Assembly (NCBI GenBank): GCA_025786725.1
Contig: JAHLTZ010000010.1
Location: 62,001 to 126,000, forward strand
DNA: 64,000 bases
Origin: Syncephalis fuscata
Lineage: Eukaryota > Zoopagomycota > Zoopagomycetes > Zoopagales > Piptocephalidaceae
Direction: 5' to 3'
Shown here: in pieces, positions 52,979 through 64,000 of the stretch
How positions within the stretch are numbered: the first letter of the stretch is position 1
Layout of the letters: each line of letters opens with the position of its first letter
The notes under the pieces: model-generated
Databases searched by the model: none
The model's input: the letters and a program-made list of their open reading frames with translations, nothing else
What the model was told of the DNA's origin: nothing
Position numbers and translations under genes: made by a program

Positions 52979-55900
52979 GATGGATGTGTGCGTCAGTGTA
53001 TGCGTATATGTGGGTGTGGGTGTATGCGTATTGGATGGAATGAATGAAAGTCTGCGTCAACGTCTGCACGTGTTTATGGAGCGGAGAACGAGAGAGAGCG
53101 CGCGCGCTCAAGCAATAGAAACAAGATAGATAAAGAATTAGAGAAAAGGGCTGGTTTAGCTTGCTGTTTGCGGACAGTCGAAAGGCGAGAAAAGGATAGG
53201 TGAACACAGCTCGATCGGGGATTGGTGGGAATCCATAGCGCAATGAAGCTGATGGCTGTTGTTGTTGACCACACTAAACAACAACACTCTGACATGTATC
53301 AAATTACAATAATCATTGTAGGATGATTAATACACCTGTTACAATAACAGCAGCTAATACTGATGATACATATGCTTATTCGCTCGTTTACTCTTATGGC
53401 CCGTTTTCCCGCTCTATTGACACGCCTTACAACAGACGTAAAAGCTTTTCACATTCACCTAGGCACCCACACAAAGATAATGACTCCGTCCGCATGCTTG
53501 AAAGACAATCAATGGATTGACCATCAAATACCACCCTTTCAATGTCCGCACAAGCCCCGACAGACCTGCAAACTACTACGTGTTACTCTTGGCACGTATG
53601 TGCGCTTACATGCCAAAGTAGTGCAATTGGACCTTGCCTGCCAGGTCCTTTCTGGCTATGCCTTTTGACATTCACAATTGGCAGTTCCTGCAAATGGAAA
53701 GGTAAATGGAAAACGGGCAAACGTGCTTTGACAAAACAAATCATCATTACTGCCGTGGACGAATAAGCGCGACTGTACACGCCAGAACTCAAACAGTCTA
53801 AAACAACCAAAAGGCTGACCTTGCTCTGGCCAGCGCCGCCATCACCGCTGCTCTTGTCACATTAACATTATCGCAAGGAGGAATTATTGTTCATCGGGGC
53901 GATGACGGTTATACAGCCGTGTCAAAGATTGCGCGCATATAGCAAAATGAGATTCTTGTGTAAACCTTGCCTCGGTTCTACAAGGCCAGCCAGCTTCCCC
54001 GCCATATGCGGAGAAGATTAAGCAAGGCGAACTTACCTAATGGGAGACGGCCACTATGAAGAATACGAATCCTTGAACGACAAGAGCCGAGGTAAAATTG
54101 GCGATAGTACTACTTTACAGGTCAGAACTGGTTATTAGCCTATACACGGATGTCAATGTAAACAAAAGACGTAGCGATGTCAAATAGGACTGGTTAGTAA
54201 AATGTACAGCTGACTCTGTGCCACCCTTTTCCATTTACTCCTATTCTTAGATTTGTCTCCGTTCTATCGCACATCTCTATCCATTGTTCCTTCTTAGTTT
54301 CAGCATTCATAACTGCATACGCACGTGCTAATAAACTCAAAGAAACTATGAAATGGCAATTTTCGAGCCAATAATCATATATCGCTTGCAACTCGGTTAT
54401 ACAGATCAAGGCATAATGAGGTAAGCATAAACGAATATAAATTGCATGTAACACATGTTGCGCACAAGTACACGGCTACCCACACGATGTTGCTGAATCC
54501 AAGGCTATGATATCGAATGTTGGATAACAAGTTTGTACAAAAGTGAATAAACTTAATAAATACTTGTATCAAACTTAAATATTTATGTAACTAATAAAAG
54601 TGTTGATAATTGGCTTGAGGCACTTTGTACAGTGCACATAAGCAATACATATCACCGGTTCCTATTTTTCGTTTTCAAATGTATGACCGGTCTTTTAATA
54701 GACTGTAATGCGCTGCAAACACCTACAGCTAATACTCAGCTGTAGTCAACCAGTATTAATGGTCGAACTATGAATAAACTAGCGTAACACCAATCCATGC
54801 TTATTATATTCATACTGAGTTCTAAATGTATCTGTATATAGCTAGACATAGATACATATACAACTCTATATACCTATAACAATAGCACTGCAATACTACA
54901 TTGTTTGACGACCACATCGCCAAAAACAAGCACACCGGCGTACAAAGCCATTTAAGTTGCAACTCAATGATATGCACGCAAAAAAACAAGCCTATAGCAC
55001 TAATCCAGACCTTTAAACACATATTAAATACAATAAAATACCTTTTCAATCGCTTAATAATAAACACTAATAATAGTGAGATTGAATAGAAAAGTAAAAG
55101 TAAAGAGATGGTTATTCGTTTTCATCAACTAGCAAACGTATCAACTGTGCTTAAATGAATCGCAGTATTTAAGGATTGCAAACAGTAAGCAGAATAAAAC
55201 AATAAAGTACACACTTGTCAAGCAGTCAAGGTGCAGAGCGGAGTCACTTCAAATAAGTCACAGCAAGGAGACAATTTTCCTTCGAGAAAAAGTAGAATTG
55301 AAATGTTGACCAAAGATGGAAAAAGGTATGCTGCTCATCAGGCATGGGAATGTCCAAAGAATGAGCGTGTTGCTGTTATGCAGGTGAGCACACACTTACT
55401 CACTCACCCAGCTGTTTACCCAACTATTCATCCATCTATCTACTCATTCGCTCATTCGTTCCATCTATACTTGGTGTTTCATTGAACAAACGAATGCGCC
55501 ATTTGCAAATTGCACACAGAATAAACGAGTTAGGAAGGGCAGATCATACCGGATAAAGGAATCAAACACATGATTGTAAATCAGCCGGTTGTATTATAAT
55601 CTTTCATAGTCATTACTGGAGTAATGAACAGCAATATACAAATGGCTCACTATGGCCACTCATATCTTCATGTACAAAAGCGCAGTAATAGACTGATGAT
55701 ATTCAATAAGATAATAAAATGGCATCTAATGTTACATGTAGGTATCATGCATATTAAAACGAGTTATCGTACAGACAAGACTTCATCGATGATAAGCGAT
55801 AATCAACTCCTTGATATATTGTGTACAACAATGAACTGCATTGCTACACATGTACAAGAGCAAGTAAGGATGGAACATTATGAATGCGTGATAAAAGTAG

Positions 55901-57928
55901 ATAATTAAGAGAGAGAGAGAGAGAGATTGAGCAATAGTGATAGATAGCGATAGATTAATAATGCAGGGCATTATGATCTTCGTACTTCATAGAACTACAA
56001 GTCATGGCATTTACACGTCGTCACTGTATGACATGTAAAACGAGCATTACAAAGGAAGTACAAACTAGCGTTACATCATCTAGTACTTAGACCTACCTTG
56101 TACAGTGACAATAATCGATCAACGGCCGTAGTAAAGACAAAAGATACAAATATACGTTTGTAATATAAGTCAAAGCAACGAATCCGCCTGTTACGTTGAC
56201 CAATATGACGCTATACTATACGTATATACAAATAAGAGACAAATGGTATAGATCGAAGGATATTGCAGTGATTATTATGAAATAAATTCAACTAGCAACC
56301 ATAAAAGAATTGTGATAGAATGAAATGGGTTTTCAAAGTGAGTTTACAACAAAAGTAAGCAAGACAGTAAGCGAGTGAGCGAGTAAGTGAAAATGAGAAC
56401 AAGTAAGAAGCAGATAGAAAGAATCAATGGACAGTGGCCATACAAGTCAAACAAGAATAGACAAGAACAAGTAGGAAAAAAAGACGGGGACACTAGTCAA
56501 TACGCTTACGCGGCTGCAAAGTACGCCATCCTACCGTTATTGGCTTTCAACAAACGAACACCGACTGACCGACACTGGACTGGTTTTTCTCCTTGGCTGT
56601 ATGGTCAATGGTAATGGAAGGGTGTGAGTGTGAGTGTACTCATTCACATGTAAACAGCCTTATTACAACTATTGCCAAACCCAGTCTGTTAAAAAACAAA
56701 GCCCCGACTGAATAGTCCGTAGAGATAAGGCCACCAATGCTATCATTGATTATTCAGTTACAGCTGCTCCCGCTATCAATGTTACCACGGTAAGCATAAG
56801 CAATAAACATTTTATTCTCATTGTGCGCGGCATACAGCTTGTCGATACGCGGACAATGATTACTGGAACAGTCACGGTAGCTGTGTCGCATCTTTCTTCC
56901 TTACTTGTCATTTCTATTTGTGGTATGGATCCACGGCCTGCATGTAAGCTTTCTAGTGTTTTCTGTCACATGGAGCCGTCAATGACATTCATTCGTTTGC
57001 TCTCGGCTTTGTCGTCGATAGGCTGTATACACAATAAACAGCTTACATGGTTATATGCACTGTTTCGTACATGTGTACCTATTTGCATTGCATCTATTGT
57101 TCTATCTACCGTATTGCTTTCTATCGGTTCTGTCGTTTCTGTTTATCTTTCTCTTTATCCATCTATCTGTCGCTACGTTCTATGCTGCCCCATTCAATTG
57201 TCCGCCACCCCTGCGTGATCACAAATGATAGCCGAGGTGCTCGGTGAAACAAAGGATGCCGACCGTCGTACGGCAAAAGTTAATAATTATCCAATGATTT
57301 GGAAAGGCTGGCCAATATGTTCAAAAATAGCCATCACCATGGTTGTTTCTGTAGAAAGGCGCTGATGATGTGGCCATCGTGGCCTTTCGGTGCCTCATCG
57401 AGTGAAACGAGTGCCTCAGTAACCACGCATTAACCGAACTTGATACCGTGCATCAATAACAAGCAATGAATGAATACAGCACCTTTCCATCATGGAATAC
57501 ACATCGGTGAAACGATAACAGTATAGCCACTATGATAGTAACGACACTGGCAATAGCTATCATACGGATGATGCCCATAAAATGGCCATGGACACGCACA
57601 AACCATGAGTCTAACCACGTAACGTGGACTAACAGCTGGTAACTCAGCTATCTGTTTGTTCACGTCCTATTTCGTGACAGCCTAGGCCTTTGATGCTCAG
57701 TTGAATGGACACGTGAACAGAGAAAAAGGAAAGATGGTCTGTTTGAATAGAGTGATACCGTGAGTAATCGAACTTCATAACCGTTTTGTTACAAACAATA
57801 AAAATGTGTTTGTACGTGGGAACATAGTGAAAAAAGGAAATAGATTGGCAAGCCAAGTTATGTCTATTACGTATAATAAGAAATAAAGACATTTATTATA
57901 ACTATACTGATGAGCAAATAACAGCAAA
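52256..57928. other. Long gene-poor region upstream of the NDT80/PhoG gene
   Basis: About 5.7 kb without a recognisable protein, tRNA or rRNA, in a window where genes otherwise fall every 2 to 3 kb. The part next to the NDT80 start (52256-53300) contains long homopurine/homopyrimidine and simple repeats. The part at 53300-54130 is less AT-rich. A short frame at 55231-55383 (SRKSRIEMLTKDGKRYAAHQ-like) ending in a plausible donor is the only exon candidate I noted, and it has no family resemblance. The region may be the regulatory upstream DNA or a long spliced leader of the transcription factor, or a noncoding RNA. Confidence 0.4.
52948..52971. repeat. GT microsatellite
   Basis: About 12 uninterrupted GT units, followed by further imperfect GTGT and GGATG repeats to about 53040, in the 5' region of the NDT80/PhoG gene. 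Confidence 0.9.
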
Positions 57929-59763
57929 TTAGTTTTGCACCACCTTGCTGTCTCGGTATTGTGGATAGGTCACACTGAACTCGTGACGAAGCATGGCATA
58001 GACTGTGTCGATGAGTAACAATATCTGTCCGAGTGCATGTACCAATGTGATGGCAAAGTAAAAGTTGGCATTGCCCGTACCAACATTGATCCAGATGTGG
58101 TAGAAGACGACCGACAACGCACCGGTAAATGCGTATATTTGTGTGATAAGATAGGAATAGCGATAGTCTATAGAACAAGTATGGTTCATTATAGTTAATA
58201 TTATAGTAATCAACCACCATTCGTGCTATTCATTCCTGTGTGTTGTTAAGTAATAGTTAACTTACATGGCAAAAGTTCAGTGAATATCGGAATAAAGGCC
58301 AAATGAAGAGCTGTATCGCCAAAGCTGGGATAAGATTTAAAGGTCGACATAATACCGCAGAGACTGAAAATAATGAACAATGGAAATTTTCTACCATAGA
58401 TTATTGTTGTTGTGATTATTATTAACCTGTTTGCACTAATTAAACAACTAAACTTACCGGAAACGATAGCTCATAGGAACGGCATAGACAAGTGCGTTCA
58501 TTTGGAAAACAACCAGGAAGAAAGCGCGGAAATGATCAAACATTTCCATGAAATAATACCAGAATAGCCCGACATTAGGCGTTAGATCAGGCACTTTAAG
58601 GCTATATACATAGATATTTTCGTTAGACTGATGCATCCTATAATAAGCTATAAATGTATATTTGTATATTTACATAACGCCATAAGTTGTTTCTAGAAAC
58701 TCCCAAGAACCCATTAGTATTCTTGACGATAGCAGTAGTAGCAATGACCATGCAATAAATAGTATTGTATACCAGCTAAATAATATCTATATTCTATATA
58801 AATAATTGAATTGTATGGCAGTTATTATTGCCGCTATTACCTTGATTGGTGCATTGGGTCGTGTCTTGGATATTAATAGCATAATGGCTGGCAATAGCAT
58901 TATTGGATAAAAGTCTAGATAGCTAGCAAATGCCAGTGAAGCAATTGCTGCAACACCATTGCCTAATTATAATCATAAGTAACATTGCTATTATATTGTA
59001 TACTTGTCTATTACCTTGCATTGCCAATCCTATTGAAGAAAGCAGTGACAAGTGAGCAAAACCTAGTGTTGAACGGGCTAGACAGCTTAGAACGGTATAA
59101 GGATTAAATAAATATCTATCATAGAACAATTTAGAAATTAGTGTTTGCAATATTACTACTATTCGGTTATTAAACATACAGTCCAGCTGCTAAAAAGTGC
59201 CAACAATCTTTGGATGGTTTATAGACTGTCTTTTGCTTTGGTATGTCCAGTAAAGACTTATACTCGCTTATTTTCAACAGCCAGTAACCACAGGCTAAAT
59301 CTATAAGAGGGAAAATAAGCCATTTACTAATTATTGGTAGACGGTCGAGTAACGCAAATGCTACAAGTAATAACGGGGCCTAATTAACATAAATTAACAC
59401 ACAAATATATACAGCAATAATCAATTTTAATTGATACCAATTGATATTAATTGATATTAATGTAAATGGATTAATTACCTGGTGGGTGACACCGCCATCG
59501 TATGGCGAAATATCATGTTGATATAAAAACACGCCTTCTTTTACTATAATACATATAATAATAGCATTAGACAATATTAGACAATAGTTATTGGTTTATT
59601 TCCTCTCATATAACCTACATCGATGATAGTTAGTCAGTGGTGTCGATAGCTCGATACGCTGTGAAATGCTATCCAGTATGCTATCAGGAAGAAATACAAA
59701 CAGGCCAGCTCGCAGCAGTAGTGCGCTGGCAAAGACTGCGGCCGTGAAATAGGTAGAAGGCAT
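57929..59763 (-). CDS. PIGU: GPI transamidase subunit PIG-U (Cdc91 family)
   Basis: A multi-spanning ER membrane subunit of the GPI transamidase, which attaches glycosylphosphatidylinositol anchors to proteins. The start at 59761-59763 gives MPSTYFTAAVFASALLLRAG, the first membrane segment, then the lumenal KEGVFLYQHDISPYDGGVTH block typical of the family. Further hydrophobic segments include APLLLVAFALLDRLP, GVAAIASLAFASYLDFYPIM, WYTILFIAWSLLLLSSRILM and MGSWEFLETTYGV. The last exon holds GNANFYFAITLVHALGQILL and ends with the cytosolic tail RHEFSVTYPQYRDSKVVQN. About eight introns of roughly 50-80 bases are seen. The gene is divergent from PRMT5, with 271 bases between starts. Confidence 0.9.
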
Positions 59764-60034
59764 GCTGTGACGCTATACCAGCAAATGTATATACGGCTTG
59801 GTCGGTCGTAGTTACAGACTAGGGCGATGAGACGAGATTATAACAATAAGCGCCAAAGTAGAAAGAATCAATATTGCTGACGTTGGGTGGCGGTCAATTT
59901 CCTACTTTGGCCTATTTCGATGGTTAGCCCCTTAGATCAGTTATTGTTTTTTTTCTTCGTCGCTGCATGCACCTTCAGTTACGTCTTTTCTTTAAGCTTA
60001 ACAAACGGCCGATCCTATAAACATTAGTATCAAT

Positions 60035-62268
60035 ATGTCGAATGTCTTACGTGTAGGTTTAGAGGTTGACGCGAAAAGCTCCCCCGAACTAGGCCACCTA
60101 ATAGAAACAGCACTAGGCCATGGCTACGACTACGTTACAGCCTCTTTAACAAATAGTAAGCGTCGACCTGTAATGCAAATAAATCAAGAAGGTGGCAGTG
60201 GCAAGAAGAACAATAGCAACAGCGCTGCAATGCAAAACTTGCCAGAAAATCGCGCGTTTAATCTTGACGAAGTAGTGCTGGATCGTGTCGACTGGGCCGC
60301 TTCAGTGGTTGGTCGACATGCAGCGTGGGCCGCACCAACATCGGAGGATACACCAGCGATGCATGCAACAGCAGAGATGACGTTACAGCGTGAGACAGCC
60401 TGGGCTGCCCATCTTGGTCTATCGGCTATGATACTTGCACTACCTGCGCTACTTACGGACGTGCCAGACATCGCTCGCTATGTTAATCAGATTACAGCTA
60501 CACCTTCTTATACGCAGCTATGGATTCATACGAGTATGGCGAGTGCAATCCATTCAGAAGGCACCGATCCGGTTATTGACGAAGATGTTTCCTGGGAACG
60601 TTGGAGTCTTTTACGTCTATTATGTGGCCATCATGCGTCGGCGTCACTTTGTCTTGAATTGACGACCGATCTACCCGAAGAGTCGAAAATTGCTCGCTGG
60701 CTATCCGAGCCGATTGTTGCCATTGTATTGCCTGATTCAGTCTGGTTACAGAATGCAAAAGGCTTTCCTGTGTTAAGCAAGCTGCACCAAGCACTTCTGC
60801 ACCAAGTATTAAAACGTTCAGTAGATGTAATTATTCGTACAAATACACCCATTGCTGAGACACGTGTTGCTCATTATCAGCAGTATATTCGTCATTTGGC
60901 GCAAAATCCACCGCCGCTTAATGCATGTGAAGCATTTGCCGCTGGTTATCAGGACTATTTACAAACACCATTGCAGCCACTAATGGACAATCTTGAATCA
61001 TCGACCTACCAAGTATTTGAACAGGACCCGATCAAGTATGCCCAGTACGAAGAAGCTGTCTACCAAGCTCTGCTCGATCGTGTACCTCAATCGGCTGCAT
61101 CCACTGTTACTACTACGATTATGGTGGTTGGTGCCGGCCGTGGTCCATTGGTATCGCGTTGTTTACAAGCAGCCAGCCGTGCAGAACGATTAGTACGCGT
61201 ATTTGCCATTGAAAAGAACCCAAACGCCTATGTTACACTTCAAAAGATGAATAAAGAAGTATGGGCGGGTAGTGTTACGGTCGTTTGGACAGATATGCGT
61301 GAATGGGAAACGACCGAACGAGCCGATATTCTAGTTAGTGAACTATTGGGCTCATTTGGCGATAACGAACTATCGCCTGAATGCCTTGATGGTGCTCAAC
61401 AATTACTAAAAGGTAGCTAACTGCATTATTAAATAGTAACGAATAGTATATATACTAATACTTGATCATCATAGCTGATGGTATTTCTATTCCGGAATCT
61501 TATACCTCTTATATTGCACCACTTAGTTCGGCAAAACTGCATAAAGAAGTTGCCAGTCTAAAATCAAAAACTCAATATGAAACACCGTATGTTGTTTTAT
61601 TCAGTGCTGTTCATCAAGCGGCCGAGCCACAGGCCACCTGGACATTCGACCATCCATTAAAGGATCCTAAAACACAGCAAATAATTGGTAGGTATTTTTA
61701 CAATACATCTATTTATTTTAATCCTATAACTAATATATATTACGCTTTCTAGCACCGCGAGCAGATAATATGCATAATATACGCTATTCGTCCAATACAT
61801 TTACTCTGACACAAGCTGCAATGATCCATGGCATTGCCGGTTATTTTGACACAGTACTCTACAAAGATGTCACACTTAGTAAGTAAATGATTATATTTGA
61901 CTTTTATATATCAATATTTTATTTTTTATAGGCATTCTTCCTTCAACTGCATCGGATGGCATGTTTAGCTGGTTTCCTATTTTATTCCCGGTTAAGGTAA
62001 TGAATCCACCCTATAATACATTTATGGCAGTTAACACTTTATTCCTATTACTTGTATTATTACAGGTTCCGCTTTATGCACCAGCTGATACCATTGTTGA
62101 TGTACACTTTTGGCGTAGAACCAATTGTAAAAAACTTGGTATGAATGGAGTGTTATGATTTATGAGCCCATCGCGCCATCTTTCAATGTAGCAACGTCAC
62201 GTCGTCGTCTAATTACCGCTTCTTCTATTCATAACACAAATGGCGAGATGTCATGGATTGGATTATAA
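60035..62268 (+). CDS. PRMT5: Protein arginine N-methyltransferase 5 (Skb1/Hsl7 family, type II)
   Basis: PRMT5 makes symmetric dimethylarginine on histones and Sm proteins. The start at 60035 (MSNVLRVGLEVDAKSSPELG) opens the TIM-barrel domain. The Rossmann part has TTIMVVGAGRGPLVSRCLQA (SAM motif I), RVFAIEKNPNAYVTL, VVWTDMREWE and the double-E loop SELLGSFGDNELSPECLDGA. The next exons carry DGISIPESYTSYIAPLSS, IRYSSNTFTLTQAAMIHGIA, SDGMFSWFPILFP and VDVHFWRRTNCKK, then the family end WYEWSVMIYEP with a final SWIGL. The first exon is unusually long (1.38 kb); five introns follow. One frame break near 62131 fits one A lost from a seven-A run, after which WYEW is in frame. Confidence 0.94.
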
Positions 62269-64000
62269 ATACCATTCGTGCGTTTTTCTTTTTTCTCTTT
62301 ATCTGCACGCTTCTTTAATTGATTAAAATAAATAAGGGATAAATACAAAAATATTAACTAGCATTAAATAAATTAATAATGTATATTCTATCCTATAAAA
62401 TAAACATGGAACTGGGTGATGAGCGACATTAATTAATAACATTCCATTCATGTACCAATACTGCTGTGTATTATGCTATCATATACTCTAATATACTTTC
62501 ATCAAAGCCGTGACTATAAGACTAATGCTGGGCAGGTATTTAGTGCACATTGCTTACTATGGAATAATCATGAATTACTTTATAATTGCTCAAGCATAAG
62601 AAATGTGTATAGATATATTAAAATAGAATTATAAGTATTACTGAACGTGACATGGTGTAATCGTTAATGTTTACACTACTACGATGACCAGCTAACTGCC
62701 CTTCTTACATATCACTACAACATCGACAAAGAAATAAGTATATGTCATTTTTAATACTCTATCAATCAATTGTAAATATGTTTATTTACTTGAAAATGCC
62801 ACAGAACATTCCTATTTGATATATGTTTTCAGATATCAAGTGTCTACTAAAAAGTAAAATGCAAAACTAAAATCAATCAGTTGTAATTATATATAGATTA
62901 AATGTAAATGATACTTAATATCAGATATGCTACGTACAATAGACATATGTAAACTATTCAAGTATTTTCAGTTTGTTAGTATAGAGATAAATATAACAAT
63001 AGTATTACAAGTATAAATAAATGTAAAGTCAGTATGATATATATAAAGCATTGTAATTGTTTATTATTATTGAAGGTGTGTAGATATACTAACATAGCAA
63101 TCGACCAAATAAGTAGACAAAACAATCATATAAATAGAAATAAACCGTGTATTATAAATATTAGAATATACACAAGTGACTTGAATAATACCATTATATG
63201 TTATTACAGCTACGTGTATTGTATAAATGGTCTGTTATTGTTTCAGTCATGTACACGCGTTATTAATACGCGACAATCATGGTGGTGGCGTATTTATGAA
63301 AAGTAAACACAAGATCACGTGTTATGTGTCTATTTGTTGTTGTGATCACGCCGTTCAGTTCATCGGACTATTTACCGGTTTAGCAAAGGTACACGGACCG
63401 TTTAATATTCATGTCCGATGCAGGCCTGTTTTGGTTAGTGAGATCGTATTGAGCTGCATGAGTACAGGAAGATACTACATGTTGTATATACAAATATCGA
63501 TACAAATACTCGATCATATAAACTACTGGTGTGTGAGTGTAAGATAATTGAGTGACGATTTACTGTGTAAAAAGCCGCGCAAGATCAATCTGTAGTGCTC
63601 TATAACACTTTCTGTCTTGTTTGTTTATTCTGCTCCATCTTTTCACTTTACTACAATTTTGTAGCTTTTTTATTTAGTTTAACAGACAGTTCGTAAGGTA
63701 AGCAAATGCTGCGTCTGCGTATACGTTTATGTTTGCGTTGATTAATGGATGGTGCTATGACTGCTGTGCCAAGTTGTCCTGTTGCGTAACACTTTGCACT
63801 GTGCATGCTTTGCTTGTTTACTTTATTCAACCGCGTATTGCATCCTTGGCACTTGTTTAAGATTATTCATCCGCTTAAACTGAATAGTTTGGTTTGTTAT
63901 ACTGTGCTAGTGTTTGCGTTTCATATACTGTTTACATGGTGTTAATTACATAGTGTATGCTTTTGTTATAGCCAAAGTAGTTCAGTATGACTACACCATT
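62269..64000. other. Intergenic region at right edge, possible leader of a further + strand gene
   Basis: About 1.7 kb, AT-rich to about 63250 and less so after. No family resemblance. A donor-like gtaagc at 63699 and an acceptor-like tatag at 63967-63971 would bound a long leader intron, followed by an ATG at 63987 in the last bases (MTTP). This could be the first coding codons of a gene that continues outside the window; it is only a guess. Confidence 0.3.

Overview
The window is nuclear DNA of a compact eukaryotic genome, most likely an early-diverging fungus. Almost every gene is split by 45-75 nt GT..AG introns with GTAAG-type donors and AT-rich interiors, and intergenic DNA is AT-rich. 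The content points to Fungi: an NDT80/PhoG transcription factor, a conventional class II myosin, an S1/P1-type nuclease, ketopantoate reductase, an ER/Golgi CDF zinc transporter, and both PRMT3 and PRMT5. I cannot name the genus from sequence alone.

Layout. 1-10 kb: an acidic protein with two PIP-box-like exons (-), TRAPPC13 (+), tRNA-splicing endonuclease SEN54 (-), PRMT3 (+), MTHFR (-). 10.6-16.6 kb: an SLC16-like monocarboxylate transporter (+), a 3.3 kb AT-rich stretch holding a 1.6 kb TTAA-bounded foldback element, and a secreted S1/P1 nuclease (-). 17.8-25.1 kb: ribosomal protein eS30 (+), ketopantoate reductase (-), an unknown Ser/Asn-rich membrane protein (+), a SMAP-domain lysine-rich protein (-), a zinc transporter (+), eIF1A (-). 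25.9-33.6 kb: myosin II heavy chain (+). 35.6-39.5 kb: an FHA-kinase-FHA-FHA protein (+). 39.9-48.8 kb: the armadillo/ConA-like half of a BEACH-family protein that stops before the PH-BEACH module (-). 49.8-52.3 kb: NDT80/PhoG factor with a polyglutamine tract (-), followed by about 5.7 kb with no recognisable gene. 57.9-62.3 kb: PIG-U (-) and PRMT5 (+), divergent. The right end has no confident gene.

The genes are mostly housekeeping and do not form one pathway. Functional groups are protein arginine methylation plus one-carbon supply (PRMT3, PRMT5, MTHFR), RNA and translation (SEN54, eIF1A, eS30), membrane traffic and ER functions (TRAPPC13, PIG-U, zinc transporter, BEACH-like protein) and cytoskeleton or signalling (myosin II, FHA kinase, NDT80).

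An important caution for the reader: many genes carry single-base frameshifts. Each one I could resolve is the loss of one base from a short homopolymer, mostly GG or GGG, sometimes an A or T run. They occur in essential genes and also at exon-intron borders. I read them as uncorrected assembly errors, not as pseudogenes. Gene ends given here span those breaks.
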